Source of the DNA: Urophycis tenuis
Taxonomy: Eukaryota; Chordata; Actinopteri; Gadiformes; Phycidae
Reading direction: 5' to 3'
NCBI GenBank assembly: GCA_036785325.1
Contig: JAXIVH010000015.1
Span: 5,614,101-5,678,100 of the forward strand
Length of the DNA: 64,000 bases
Shown: one piece after another, positions 33,958 to 45,804 of the stretch
Layout: each line of letters starts with the position of its first letter
Position numbering within the stretch: the stretch's first letter is position 1
The notes under the pieces: generated by a model
What the model was told of the DNA's origin: nothing
The model's input: the letters and a program-made list of their open reading frames with translations, nothing else
Databases searched by the model: none
Made by a program: the position numbers and the translations under genes

Positions 33958-34524
33958 CAGTGGCCTTCCTTCGAGACTTTGAAACAGGTGCACAATATCA
34001 TCAAAATCCATCCCTTCAACACCTTAATGTTCTATGGCCAACAAAGAAAGTGCAGAAAGTCTTGTCTGTGACATTGTGGTCCTTAACGCATTTTTAACTA
34101 ATTTTAGAACAGAAAATGACCTCTCACCCTCACAATTAGAGACGGGCAGTGTTAAGAACTTCAATTCCTTTTCTCTTTTCAATTTTCTTTTAGCGCTCCC
34201 GCTTAATTGCTTCTCCATCTTGCTACACTGCTTCTACCCATGCTTCTACCCATAGCACACTCTCGCATCACGTCACGTGACTCTCGTCCTCACTCGCAGT
34301 GTCCGCGTAGAGATGATGGCAGGCGAACACTGTTTTTGGCGTGATTTAACATGATATTTTGATCGAACCAACGGGTAAAAAAGTGCATACCATAAGGAAA
34401 GTAAGGACTGCGTTTATAACGTGATCTAACTAACATATTAGTTGACGGTGTCCAGGACCCCTTAGATGTCCTGTGCCCCTGGGAAAGTGACCAGTCAGTG
34501 GCCCTAATGGTTAACCCGGCCCTG
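33958..34524 (-). mobile_element. Internally deleted hAT transposon with transposase remnant
   Basis: A minus-strand frame at 34218-34024 reads SGSAKRKLKREKELK, the lysine-rich start seen in ZMYM-like hAT transposases. It runs straight into the C-terminal hAT dimerisation motif (NCEGERSFSVLKLVKNALRT, then LSLLAIEH). The whole catalytic middle is missing, so this is a deletion derivative. The right terminus ends ACCCGGCCCTG at 34524, i.e. CAGGGCCGGGT read from the other strand, a common hAT end. The left end is uncertain; 33958 is where CAGTGGCC occurs. Confidence 0.6.
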
Positions 34525-34692
34525 CTCAGTGGGTAGAGCGGGTCGACCACTAACCGGAGGGTTGGCGGTTCGATCCCCACCTCCAACTGTCCACATGTTG
34601 AACCCCACAAATTCTTCTTCTTCTTCTTCTTCTTCTTCTTCTTCTTCTTCTTCTTCTTCTTCTTCTTCTTCTTCTTCTTCTTCTTCTTCTTT
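34525..34692 (+). mobile_element. tRNA-derived SINE head followed by (TTC)n
   Basis: CTCAGTGGGTAGAGCGGG is an A-box-like tRNA start and GGCGGTTCGATCCC a B box. The same head, with CTAACCGGAGGGTTGG and TCCAACTGTCCACATG following, recurs at 44914. The 5' end is cut at the neighbouring hAT terminus. From about 34612 to 34690 it runs into a pure TTC triplet array. Confidence 0.75.
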
Positions 34693-36150
34693 TCCTCCTT
34701 TCACCAGTCCATCTATCCCCTGACTTTATGGCATCAATTCTTTTTACTTGTATGCAAGGGTGAAAAGTAGTTTTTATTTCTTGCCCGTACTATCATATTG
34801 ACCCATAGTGCGTGCGCAGAACGTGCACCGAAAAATACACTTACATGTTTATTATAGTCTACTTTTCAAGCATTCACTAGGACTTCTTATCACTCTAGTA
34901 CTTTTTCATCACACTAGCATATCACTCTTTCACCTCCCTGTATCAGGTTTTGAATACAAATAAATTGCAAACACATCATTTCAACAACACAATCATTTTA
35001 ATAACTTGTCTTTTTGCTGAGCAGTTGAAAACTATCTTGACTTTTCATTTGGGACATCTGACACGGAACAGTGGAACAGAACAGAAAAGTGAAAGTTTCT
35101 AAATTCCAAAGAGGCTTGAAGTAGCTGCCCTCATCTGTTCGACGGCGCTCACGCGCGTTATCTCGCTCGGTGTCTGTCGAGTGAACCACTGCACGGAAGG
35201 TTCAGACACAATTCAGACACAGTTCACAACGAGTTATATGCAATGTCTATTGGGGAAAATGTGTTGCTTCTGGTAATATGACGTTAGCAGGTGTGTTGTC
35301 ATGCTGAAAGTGCAATTTCTTTCAAAGGCAGGGGCAGAGCTTACGGGGGGGCTGGGAGGGCGGTACTCCCCCGGCCCGGGCCCAGAGGGGCCCGGCAGGA
35401 AGAGGCCTCGCCCCGGGCCCCTATACCGGACCAGTTAGGAAGGGAAGGAAATCCTCTCCCCCGGCCTGGGCCCAGGGGGAAACATATAATGAACCAACCA
35501 GAGGGAGTCAGTATAATACCCAAACTGACCCGATTCAACATGAGATTATTTACCATCTCAACGTGGGGAAACTGCCATAATTACTGAAACAACAGTCCCA
35601 TTTATTCCAATATAATGGAAACAGAACCTCCCGCAGGCGGGCTGGAGTAGCTTCATGTTCACAACTACCGGATCTATAGGTTGTGCCCAGTCAGGATGAG
35701 TCATGGTTGGTAAAAACTTTACAAGGACTGACTTTAGTCATGTAGTTAAGTGTTAAATATTTAATAAAATGCTGTGCTGCATCATGACTGGCTTCATTTT
35801 CACTCTCACAGTTAGTTGTAAGTAAGTTGAACGCCGATATTGGCGCCAAATGTATTCTGGGTAAAAACGTCATCAATCGCCCACTTGTCAACAGAGAACA
35901 AGCTAGGTTGATCTAGAGTAGGTGGATCATTTACAACTGAGCTAAACATGAGTGGCAGTTCATATAAACATAAAAGTGGAGCGACAAAGCACAAAGAAAA
36001 GGGAAAAAGAGAGCAAGGACATGCTAAATTTAAAAAAAACTGGACACATATTTTGTTCGTCCTCAGATGAACCTGACGTTGTTGTTAGCGATTCAGGTCC
36101 GCTAATACTGACAGCACAGTCAGGGAGCCAGATTTACAGGTAGCAATTCT
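34693..36150 (+). mobile_element. Decayed hAT-like element (35333-36150) in AT-rich sequence
   Basis: 34693-35330 is unique sequence without a gene. From 35333 there is a CAGGGGCAGAGCTTACGGGG terminus of hAT style followed by G/C-rich sequence. At 35949 a plus-strand frame starts MSGSSYKHKSGATKHKEKGK, resembling the lysine-rich N-terminus of ZMYM-like hAT transposases and related to the remnant at 34218. It breaks within about 40 codons. No matching right end or target duplication was found. Confidence 0.35.
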
Positions 36151-36850
36151 AACAATCACTATAGTCCTTGGGTTTGTGAAAGGCGCTATATAAATCACAC
36201 CTATTATTATTATTATGTTTTGTTGTTCTCTCGGTTTGTTATACTTCATGTCCGTTTGATTAACATAACCGTGTGTCAAAAATGTGGTAATGCTTTTAAG
36301 CCCCGCTGTTGTGGGCATGAGCATGTTGTAAAGCGATGTTATTGGTGTAACTGCTGCCACCAATGCAACTGAGCGTATGGACGCCTATACAGACTATAAA
36401 ATAAAAACACGGCGGCTCCGCTGTTGAACAGGAAGTTCGCTCCTCTTCTTCACTTCTCATTTTTTCGTCAATTGCAGCACACAAAAACATACACACTTTT
36501 TCCACCCCTCCAAAATAAACAGCCCACATATACACTGTAAATGCAAAACCGGAAGAAACATAAATTGACTCTAAGCTGTCTGCCCCAAAAATAGGTTACA
36601 TTATCATGAGCTTTATTGGGTTTAAAGGGCCCGGTCATGTGCCCCGCCCCCGGCCCGGCACTGATTTGTTCCGCTGCTGTTCAAAGGCTATACATTTTCG
36701 GTAGCCTACGCCGTACCCCATGCAAGTCTTTTAGTGGTAGGCTACGCCGTACTGGCCAGTACTGGCTTACCCCGATTGTATGTGTTACACACATTTTTTA
36801 ATTAGGGACAGAGCCAGTAAAACTGGAAGGTCCCATTTGAAATTGTTCAG

Positions 36851-36905
<55 letters not shown>

Positions 36906-39080
36906 GCATTATTATTTCTAGGAACTGCCGGCGATTTCCACTACCTCAACATATACGAAAAAAAATTTTAGTGATTATTTTTCTTTTTATGTCACAGTGA
37001 CAATGTTTTTGTTAGAACAATCAAAAAAAATGTCAGACCTTGGATTTATCAGTGACATGGTGGTAAAAACAACGTTTTTCTAAAGTGGGAACCAGGCCCT
37101 GTTGAACTGTGAGTAATTAGTGGGCTAGCTTTATAGCTATATAGCTTATAGCCTTATAGCCCACTATTGTAATTCCCACTATTTATTTATTTATTTATTA
37201 TAAGTTCTCTCCAAAACTTTGCCGCTTAACTACTTTGTCATTCTTTGTGCTAAACTTCATTCAAACTTTAAAACATTCAGCTTCTTTAGGAATCCACATG
37301 GTCTATTTTTGTTTTTTTATATTGTTTAGGTTTTTAAGATATTAAAGTTTTATTAATAGTTTTTGTCCCATTGAAATGAATGGAATGTTCAGTTGATAGA
37401 ATGATGGCAGTTGGTGATTTGAAAATATCCACACAAATATCCACAATTTTCAGAGTACATATATTATATTTCGCATATATTATCAAAATGCTAATATGTT
37501 CATGCTGTCACTCACATTCAAATATCTAAGCGATACCATTTATAGTTTTTGAATTATTAATGTTTGTTCGAAACTCACTCTTCCAATACACACACATGGG
37601 CGCTCCGCTCTAGGTCGCAGATTGTCATTTCAAATTCATAGATAGTGTAGATATCTAAGCTGTGACATGTTTACTTCTTGAGATGGAGCCATTTGAAGCC
37701 GGCCCTCCTTTCCTCATAGAAAATAGTGGCAGTTTGGAGGAAAAACACATCCGGTTACGGTCAGCTAGCCCACTTCACATTTTCTTCATCTACTTTCTAG
37801 ATCTAGTGTAGGCTATGTTGAAGTTTTGAGTCCACTGTCTGAGGAATTCCTGTCCGTAATTATTAGACACTTGATCCCACTGTACGTGATCTACGTGATC
37901 AAGGATATGGGTTGAAGAACAAATCGGAAAAGAAAAAAAAACTAAACCCATCTGGAGACGGAAGAGAATAATTGTGGTCAGTGGGCGGTTTCTCGTATGT
38001 GCGACATGTGCGGTTGCACAGGGCGGCATCTTTGGGGGGGCGGCATCGGAGGCACGCCATTTTTTTTTTTTTTTTTTGGACGAGCGCCTATGCTGCCCAG
38101 ACATCATGCCAGTGCATGATTTGATTGATAACATGGGCACCGATATGTTTTCTAATGCCCATCTCTTTGTGGGGAGTGTGTGCGCCCTCCGTTGGGTGCA
38201 GGTCCGCCCTACCGCTGTGCTGGTCTCACACACACAACCTGAAGGGGAAGGGGGAGGGGGAGGGGGGCGCGCGATTCAGGCCTTCTCCCTTGCTGCAGCG
38301 GGCATCTAATAATGTACCATAACTTAATCACGCCAGTTATTACACACGTTTGGATTTGGGCATGCCTCAGACTCGTGGTGTGAGCGGTATCGGAGCGACA
38401 CTGGAGCGGAACACAGCGGCCGCTCCGGCGTCTAAATAAAAAACCGCTCCACGCTGCAGCAACATTCCATTCGCTCCTCGCTCGCTCGCGCTCCGCTCCG
38501 CTCACTAGCTCTGGCCCGGACTCATTTCACCTAGTCAAATAGACTTCACTAGCAGCCCAATAATATGCCAACACAGGTGGGCTGTAGCGTTTAATAGACG
38601 GGGAAATCCTCGCGGCTGGATTGGCTCCCCAACGTTCTGTTTCCCCCCGTCGCCATGGCAAGGCGTCCTCGCGACCCCCCGCCCCCCCAGCTGCGCGCTT
38701 GACAGTTCACTAGTAGTATAAAGGCTCAGCGCTGTGTTTTAGTCATTTTTGTATAAATGCTTTCTGAAAACTCCTCAACTCCATTTAGTATGACACATTG
38801 TGTCATCAACATTCATACCAGAACCAGCAGTTTGTAAGTAATTTGTCAGTTATTGATATGTCATAAATTGGTTCTCAAAATTCACCAGATTGATGCATTT
38901 AAATGAAATCTACTGAATTTTTTCTCCCTGGGAGAAACTTTTAACTTCAGTGTGACTATGTTATTATGGCATAATGTGCATATATTTATATATATGTTTT
39001 ATTTCAGTATGGTTCTGACAAGAGTTTTTGCAATAAATACATTATTGTACAATCCTAAACCTAAATGAACTGGTTTGACT
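36151..39080. other. AT-rich intergenic sequence with transposon scraps
   Basis: Contains a LINE/SINE-type tail GGCGCTATATAAATCAC plus ATT repeats at about 36180-36215, a pure (ATT)n at 36855-36906 next to a small hairpin (GGGACAGAGCCAGT...), an imperfect palindrome at 37116-37174, and possible hAT-type ends (CAGTGGGCGGTTTCTCG at 37979; complement of CAGGGGCGGTCCTTGC ending at 39188) without matching target duplications. No gene recognised. Confidence 0.45.
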
Positions 39081-39082
39081 TT

Positions 39083-39086
39083 GGGG

Positions 39087-39136
<50 letters not shown>
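39083..39136. repeat. Poly-G tract (46 uninterrupted G)
   Basis: A run of about 46 consecutive G preceded by GGGGGGA, 180 bases upstream of the urea transporter start codon. Long G runs form G-quadruplexes and are prone to length error in assemblies. Confidence 0.9.
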
Positions 39137-39137
<1 letters not shown>

Positions 39138-39314
39138 TGCCGGGTGGGGGGTTCGCACAGGGCACCAAACAGGCAAGGACCGCCCCTGAGTGGAGATAAC
39201 GTGCAGCGGAGATGGAATGCAGGTGGAGTTTCCTCTGCCGTATTAATACCCTGTCCTCTTGTCGCTGCGTGGAGTCGCGTGGATCCTACAGCGTTCTGCA
39301 GCAGCCGTAGACAC

Positions 39315-41694
39315 ATGCCTGGAACACTCAGCACAGAGGTAAGGACACTTTACAAACCATCTCTAAGAAATCCAATTAGGCAACACCACGGAGCCCCAGA
39401 AAGGCAAACCGCAATATCTACAACTAGCGTCATTTTTTATATGATTTATTAAATATGATATTAAATATAAATTCGTCTTGTGACAAAGTGTCTTGGTTCA
39501 ATCTAGCTCTGATTTTGATGTAATATCTAGAGCAATCCTCTCGTCTTTTCCACTGTTTTAACCTGTTTGTTTTTTTTTCCATCCGTCGTTCGTCTCCCAA
39601 GGACTCTCCAAGAAAGACCTACTGCTCTCTTCCTGGCACCCAGTCTCTCAGCACTGCGCTGACTGTAAGTACCGACACTTCTTCTTCTTCTGATTATTAT
39701 TATTAGGGACCGAGCCCGTGAAACGGGACGAGGCCGGTATACACCTATATATTAGGCTATTATTTAACAAGCGCCTGCAGCGCTTTGCTAAAACATGTCT
39801 CGCAGTGTGGGAGTTTTGACCCCCGCACTTTTAGGAATTCACCCGTGCGTCGCCCCATCAGGAACTCCAGCCCCTAATGGCCAACCCCGTCGAAGCGCCG
39901 GCAGAGCAGCGCGGCCCCGCTGAGGGGGGCGACTCCAAGGCGGCCGCGTCGTGCACCGCGTCCCTGAAGACAAGATGTCGCCACTTCGTCAAAGTGGTCT
40001 CCTATTTCACCGGGGATATGAGTGTCTTCGCAAAGTGGATGGAAAGTAAGATCACATGCATCAACAGAAGCCAATCAAATGAGCCATTTTCACGTTTTTA
40101 GCGGCAAAATGCCAGAGCCAGACATATTGTACACAAGCAATGGTAATTGAAATGCTTGAAACTTGCTCTGGTGACTTTCTTACTGTATTAGCAGCAATGA
40201 AATATTTCACCTTCTTCTGACAATTGTACTTTTTGTAAGTCGCTTTGGATAAAAGCGTCTGCTAAATGCCCTAAATGTAAATGTAAATGGAGATGGAATG
40301 GCTTTCAATATCAGTCATATCCCATGTTTTGAATATTGCTTCCACATATATTCTCCTCATCTTTGTTCTTGTTCTTGTCATGTTTTTACTGTTCTTGCTC
40401 TGGAGAACATTAACTCAAAAAAGAAATTCCACACGAGGAATTACTCAAACTCTTACACAAACTCTCTATGAGAGTTTATTTGCATTTTTTAATCGCAAAT
40501 ATCAAAAATATATAAAGTTTACAAAAATGAAATATACATTGCACCGCAATAATACAGTTTAAATGAAATCTCGAGGTTCAGTCGTTGGGCTTCCATTCAT
40601 TTAACTTTTCGGTGTGAAGAATAAGAATGATGAGGAATAGCAATAACAATGCCATCCCTCCAGGACAGTTCATCCTGCTGCAGCTGCTGGACTGGATTCT
40701 GCGGGGGGCAGCCCAGGTCATGTTTGTCAACAACCCTCTCAGTGGACTCATCATTTTCGGGGGCCTCATTCTGGAGAGCTACTGGTTGGCCCTCAATGGC
40801 TTCGTGGGCACGCTGTTCGCCACCCTGTCGGCCCTCCTGCTGCGACAGAGCAGGTGAGACCTCCTGGCTTTTTGCCGCCTCGTCTGTTGCGTGTACGTTA
40901 CGATATCATCGCTTCTGGCGTCGTATGCTGCCCAGCGGGTTTCTTTGTTTGAATGTCGTGCGATTGTGCCAATCACGCTTGGCGGTGCATTCCTGGCATG
41001 TGGACGCTCCCTCGGTAATAGATCACTCTCGCCCTGACTCATGTCAGTCATGTGCTTAATGGCCCACATCGTGTCGCCCCTATCACAGGGGAGCGATAGC
41101 CGCCGGGCTCTATGGCTACAACGGCATCCTGGTGGGGCTGCTGATGGCCGTGTTCTCCCAGGCGGGAGACTGGTACTGGTGGCTGCTGCTGCCCAACGCC
41201 TTCATGTCCATGATGTGGTGAGGGCACCTTTTCTTTGACGCACAAAGTACATTAGATTAGATTAGATTCAACTTTATTGTCATTGCCCATGTACAAGTAC
41301 AGAGCAACGAAATGCAGATAGCATCTAACCAGAAGTGCATCAGTGGTGATTAAATAACTATGGTACAGTATATATTATATATGTAGGTACTATATAAGCT
41401 ATAAACAGACTATGGATGCGTGGGTTGTTGTGTCTGCCCGAAAGAGGCGCTAAACGAGAGGGTGCCTCACCCACAGCCCGGTGGTGTCCAGCGCCCTGGC
41501 CTCCATCAACAGCCGCTGGGACCTGCCGGTGTTCACGCTGCCGTTCAACATCCTGGTGTGTCTCCACATGGTGGCCACCGGCCACTTCAACAACTACTTC
41601 CCCCAGGTGCTCATTCAGCCCCGCACCGAGCTGCCCAACATCACCTGGGAGGAACTGGACGTAGCCAAGGTCAGTGTGCACTGAGTGGCCTGTC

Positions 41695-41738
<44 letters not shown>

Positions 41739-43813
41739 TCCCCAGATGTTCCTTGCCAGATTCTTAAAAGTGGATAGGTGAGATTTGAGAGTTTAGAAAA
41801 GAGAGAGAGAGACAAGACAAGAGAAAAGGGCAGAGAAGAGCAAGATTTTGAAAATAAGCCACTCCCTGCAAATGCATGTAGTCAAACAAAAACAGATATT
41901 CTCCCAGATCATTACACTGACAAATGGCTGACAGTTGTGGCAGAGCCAAGAAATAATCAAACATCATTGTTTGATGTTGAGGTTAAACTTCAGGACATTC
42001 CAATGAATGGTGTACAGGTTAGTTTGCATAGTACTTGTGCTAATTGCAGACCTTCAACCGGCCACTTGAAAAGCCATTTTGTTTTTAAAGGTGATTTATG
42101 GCTGTGTGTGCGCATCTAAGAACCAGTTCTATTGTTTGGTTTTAGGTATTTCCCACATGAACATTTCCGTTCAAGAACGATGATCGATGGATGTGACACA
42201 AGACTTAAACAAAACCATGACATGCTACTGACAGACGTTTCAATGCGGACAAAATTATTTTTGTTGTGTGCAGCTGTTCAGGTCCGTGCCAGTGGGTGTG
42301 GGCCAGGTGTATGGGTGTGGAAACCCCTGGACAGGGGGAATGTTCATCATCTCGCTCTTCATCTCCTCTCCCATTACTTGTGCCCACGCTGTTCTTGGCT
42401 CAGCAATCGGCATGGTCTCAGGTGAGAGTCTCACTACACTATGTGTTACACATTGAGGAAAACAATTCTAGTGTTTTCCTCAAGCACAAGCATTTAGGAT
42501 ATTTCTAAATCAATGCCAACCCTTCTGCATGAAATATGGTTATCAGACCCCAGGCCACTCACTGCTAGTGCAGCATCAGACACCACACCCACCGGCAGAT
42601 GAGTCCGACTTGCATCTGTTCATGGGTGTGTGAGGGACACCCTGTGAGACCCCCCCCCAGTGTCTGGGTGTTCCAGTGATCTGGTACCAAAACGTGTGTT
42701 GTTGTGGTTCCCAAGGTCTGGCCCTGGCTGCTCCATTCGGAGACATCTACTTTGGCCTGTGGGGGTACAACTGCGTGTTGGCCTGCATAGCTATTGGAGG
42801 AATGTTCTATGCTCTCACGTGGCAGGTTCACCTGCTGGCCATCACCTGTGGTAAGTCCCACTCATCACTAGGGTTGAGCACCGAAACTCGGTTCCAGTAG
42901 GGCACCGGTTCCGAGGTTGTAACGAGATCGAATAAGAACGCAAATTGCGGTGCCTCATTTCGGTGCCTGACTTTTTTTAACACCCCATGGGGTTGCGGGC
43001 GGCGTCAACCTGCGTGACGTCAGTGCAGCTACTCTGCACACTTGTTGATCAGATCATCAGAACTGATAGCAGTGAGAGGATCATTGAAGATGCCGAAGGC
43101 AAAAAGATCCAAGGTTTGGCTACATTTCACATCCAAGGATTCAGACTCTGCAACATGCAAGAGATGCAATAAAGCGATATCGTTAGAGTTGTAACGTTCA
43201 CGAACGACCCAAATCTTTTGACCGGCTCATTAACATAAACGGAACCGAGTCGCGTTTGGTTGGGAGACGTTCTTTTTTTTCTCTCTTCCCTGAGTTCACA
43301 GTAATGGTTCACACAGTTGCTCACACAAGCTCCTCCTTGCTCCTCCACTGAGTGAGATGGAGGCAAACTTCTTTGTAGCCTGCTTTGTTTTTTATTGTGT
43401 ATTTATAGGTGTTGCATGAATAACATAAGTCAAAGTAGTTTTACACACATACACACACGCAGTGTTGTGCCTGAACTCGTTCATATTTTGGGCGAACATG
43501 AACTGAACATACTGTATTACTGCCTGATAAACATTACTGTGACCACGTTCATTCTGGTGTCTGAACGGCACGCTCTCTCAATTTAACTTCGTTCAATAGG
43601 GTGCCAGATTTCTATAGAGCGTTCCAGGCGAAAACCCTGCTAAAACACACCCTAAACAGGGCTTAATATGTAGCGCAGGGGTGCCCAACCAGTCGATCGC
43701 TGTCTACCAGTCGATTGTCGGCTGAGTTGCAGTCAGAGTGTGAAACAGCACCAAAATGCGTGCAGTATTGCATGGATGTGGCAATGCGAGGGTGCCACAG
43801 AGATTTCGTGATT

Positions 43814-43878
<65 letters not shown>

Positions 43879-44842
43879 GCAGACAGCAAGTTTTTCCTCA
43901 TGTTTTTGAGAATACACTGGAGGGGTGAAAGCTGCAATATTGTTTTATTTGATGTGACGTAAATGCGAATTCTTATTTTAAATTATATTGCTTTATTTTA
44001 TATTGTGTGTAAGTTGGCCCTGGAAATAAAAGGGAATTGTTTTTTGACAGTGAAGTGAGTGCGGTTTCGTTTTTTTAAGCACCGCTTCGAGAACCGTTTT
44101 AGCACCGGAACCATTTCAAAAGTACCGAGTAGGCACCGGTATCGGATAAAACCCAAACGATACCCAACCCTACTCATCACCAGACTCCCAACATAATAAT
44201 AATATAACATAATAATAATAATAACATAATAGTAATACACGATGTGCCTGCCCCGAGGGACCCTGCAATTCTAGCAAGTGCCACAGTCCAATCAACAAAT
44301 TAACTCCCGCGCCTCTGCTCTCTCACTCCAGGCTTCTTCTGTGCATATCTTGGCTCCGCCATTGCCAACATCATGTCCAACGTGAGTACAAGACCACCAT
44401 CAGTTGACATGTTTGAGATGAATCTGCGTCTGTCCACACTTTGACACATCTCTTCTGTCTGCAGTTTGGCCTTCCTGCCTGCACCTGGCCCTTCTGCCTC
44501 TCTGCACTCACCTTCCTCCTCCTCACCACTGAGGCCGTGAAGATCTTTAAGCTGCCGCTGGCCAAGGTTGCCTACCCCGAGAAGAACCTCCGCTACTACT
44601 GGAAGCTCATGAAAGAAGAGAAGGCCCAAAGAGAGGCGCAGGAGAAGGCGGATGAGAAACTGGACGAGAAACTGGACGAGAAACTGGATGAAAAACTGGA
44701 CGAGAAACTTGACAAGGAACCGAACGAGAAGGAAGTCCTGAGAATAGAGATGGAGAAGAGAGAGGCTAAGGAAATAGAAAACAATAACAGGGAAACAGAC
44801 TCAGACTCAGACTCTGTTAGTGTGGACATGCAGCTTCCTTAG
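39315..44842 (+). CDS. slc14a2: Urea transporter, SLC14 family
   Basis: Coding exons: 39315-39338, 39602-39664, 39862-40045, 40664-40853, 41089-41217, 41477-41669, 42274-42421, 42716-42850, 44332-44381, 44465-44842. All phases fit; 497 aa. Known role: facilitated, channel-like urea movement across the plasma membrane. Residues 1-90 are a cytosolic N-terminus. LLDWILRGAAQVMFVNNPLS begins the membrane core. The paired UT signatures are LPVFTLPF (213-220, first half) and LPACTWPF (375-382, second half), showing the internal duplication. A loop glycosylation site NIT lies in exon 6, and IYFGLWGYN and LTWQVHLLA fit the family. The C-tail is charged with five DEKL repeats and a DSDSDSVSV end. The start choice is not firm: the frame is open upstream and the Kozak context is modest. 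Teleosts usually have this gene as slc14a2; the exact paralogue is inferred. Confidence 0.93.
40130..40290 (+). mobile_element. L2 LINE 3' end in urea transporter intron 3
   Basis: Runs from GAAATGCTTGAAACTTGCTC through CGCTTTGGATAAAAGCGTCT and CCCTAAATGTAAATGTAAAT, the fish L2 3' terminus. It is non-coding and 5'-truncated. Confidence 0.8.
41258..41410 (-). mobile_element. LINE 3' end with (ATTAG)n tail, intron 5
   Basis: Starts with ATTAGATTAGATTAGATTC, then AACTTTATTGTCATTG, a polyadenylation-like LINE end on the minus strand. GAAATGCAGATAGCATCTAACC matches the copies at 45106 and 51795. Confidence 0.7.
42869..44172. mobile_element. Non-autonomous hAT element with perfect 8-bp target duplication, intron 8
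   Basis: CTCATCAC stands at 42861-42868 and again at 44173-44180, a perfect 8-bp target-site duplication of hAT size. The ends are TAGGGTTGAGCACCG on the left and, on the other strand, TAGGGTTGGGTATCG from the right; both are followed by GGTACC/CGGTGCC-rich subterminal sequence. The 1304-bp body has no transposase frame; it includes a (GATA)n array at 43813-43879. The left end is only 18 bp from the exon 8 donor of the urea transporter gene. Confidence 0.9.
43813..43879. repeat. (GATA)n microsatellite
   Basis: About 16 GATA units inside the hAT element. Confidence 0.97.
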
Positions 44843-44913
44843 TTCAGCATCGACCAGCAAGTGTGCAGTGCAAATTACGTTGTGATTATTGATCTACAAG
44901 TACAGTGGTTATG

Positions 44914-45060
44914 GCTGGTGCGTAGCTCAGTGGGCAGAGTGGGCTGTCCACTAACCGGAGGGTTGGTGGCTCGATCCACACCTTCAACTGTCCACATATC
45001 GAACCCCACAAATGTACTTATTGTAAGTTGCTTTGGACAAAAGCACCTGCTGAATGTAAA
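44914..45060 (+). mobile_element. tRNA-derived SINE with L2-like tail
   Basis: GCGTAGCTCAGTGGGCAGAG (A box) and GGTTGGTGGCTCGATCC (B box) form a tRNA-like head. The body shares CTAACCGGAGGGTTGG with the copy at 34525. The tail, GTAAGTTGCTTTGGACAAAA with GAATGTAAATGTAATG, is an L2-type 3' end, so it could be mobilised by L2 reverse transcriptase. Confidence 0.85.
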
Positions 45061-45105
45061 TGTAATGCCTGTAGTGACTACCTGCTTACTACTCCTTTGT
45101 ATATC

Positions 45106-45515
45106 GTAGATTAGATTAGATTAGATTAGATTAGATTAGATTAAACTTTGTCATTGTGCAGAGTACAAGTACAGAGACAACGAAATGTAGTTGGTGTTCT
45201 AACCAGAAGTGCAAAGGAGCGATTAAAGTGCAGTATTGTACATGAGTAGTGCAATATGAGTGGACAGTTAAAGTGGTAGTTGTAATTAAAGTGACAGTAG
45301 TAAACAATAAACAGATGCAAATAGAGAATGTAAATATAGAGGTTGTACGGCAATAATAAGTGACAGGGTGGTAGTGCAATAGTACAGGAGTGCAGTAGTG
45401 CTTTCTGGTGACTTTCTTACTGTATTAGCAGCAATTAAATGTTTCACCTTCTCTTGACAAATGTACGTCGCTTTGGATAAAAGCGTCTGCTAAATGCCCT
45501 AAATGTAAATGTAAA
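45106..45515. mobile_element. LINE tail (minus) next to an L2 3' end (plus)
   Basis: 45106-45412 is a minus-strand LINE 3' end with an (ATTAG)n tail and CAACGAAATGTAGTTGG, homologous to 41258 and 51451-51795. 45413-45515 is a plus-strand L2 3' terminus (GACTTTCTTACTGTATTAGC ... AAATGCCCTAAATGTAAATG). The L2 end looks cut by the LINE insertion. Confidence 0.7.
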
Positions 45516-45804
45516 TATAGTGTAATACAACAGGTATTAGCAGCATAAAAATTGGTACAACAGATAAATGCAGTTGGTATGGATTGTAGCACTTATTGTG
45601 ATATTATTATTACATTTTTTTATAATAATCGTCTCTTGTGTTTTTCTTATCTTCAGAAAGGTAACACTAGTGGTCTATGTGAATTTCACATAATGGCAGT
45701 GAACAGCTGTTAAATAAATATATAGACCTTAAGAAGGAACAGAAGGGGGAAATCATCACCCAATGGTGTTCAGAGCGATGGGTGGAGCAGACGTAATATA
45801 ATTA

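Noticed and set aside
34504..34723. Poly-Glu / poly-Ser frames
   Set aside because: Translations of the (TTC)n array next to a SINE.
37979..39188. Complete hAT element spanning the poly-G tract
   Set aside because: The ends look hAT-like, but the flanking 8-mers (ATTGTGGT and AGTGGAGA) do not match, so the two ends may belong to different insertions.
44914..44990. A functional tRNA gene
   Set aside because: A and B boxes are present, but there is no proper acceptor stem or anticodon arm, and the sequence continues into an L2-type tail, as in a SINE.
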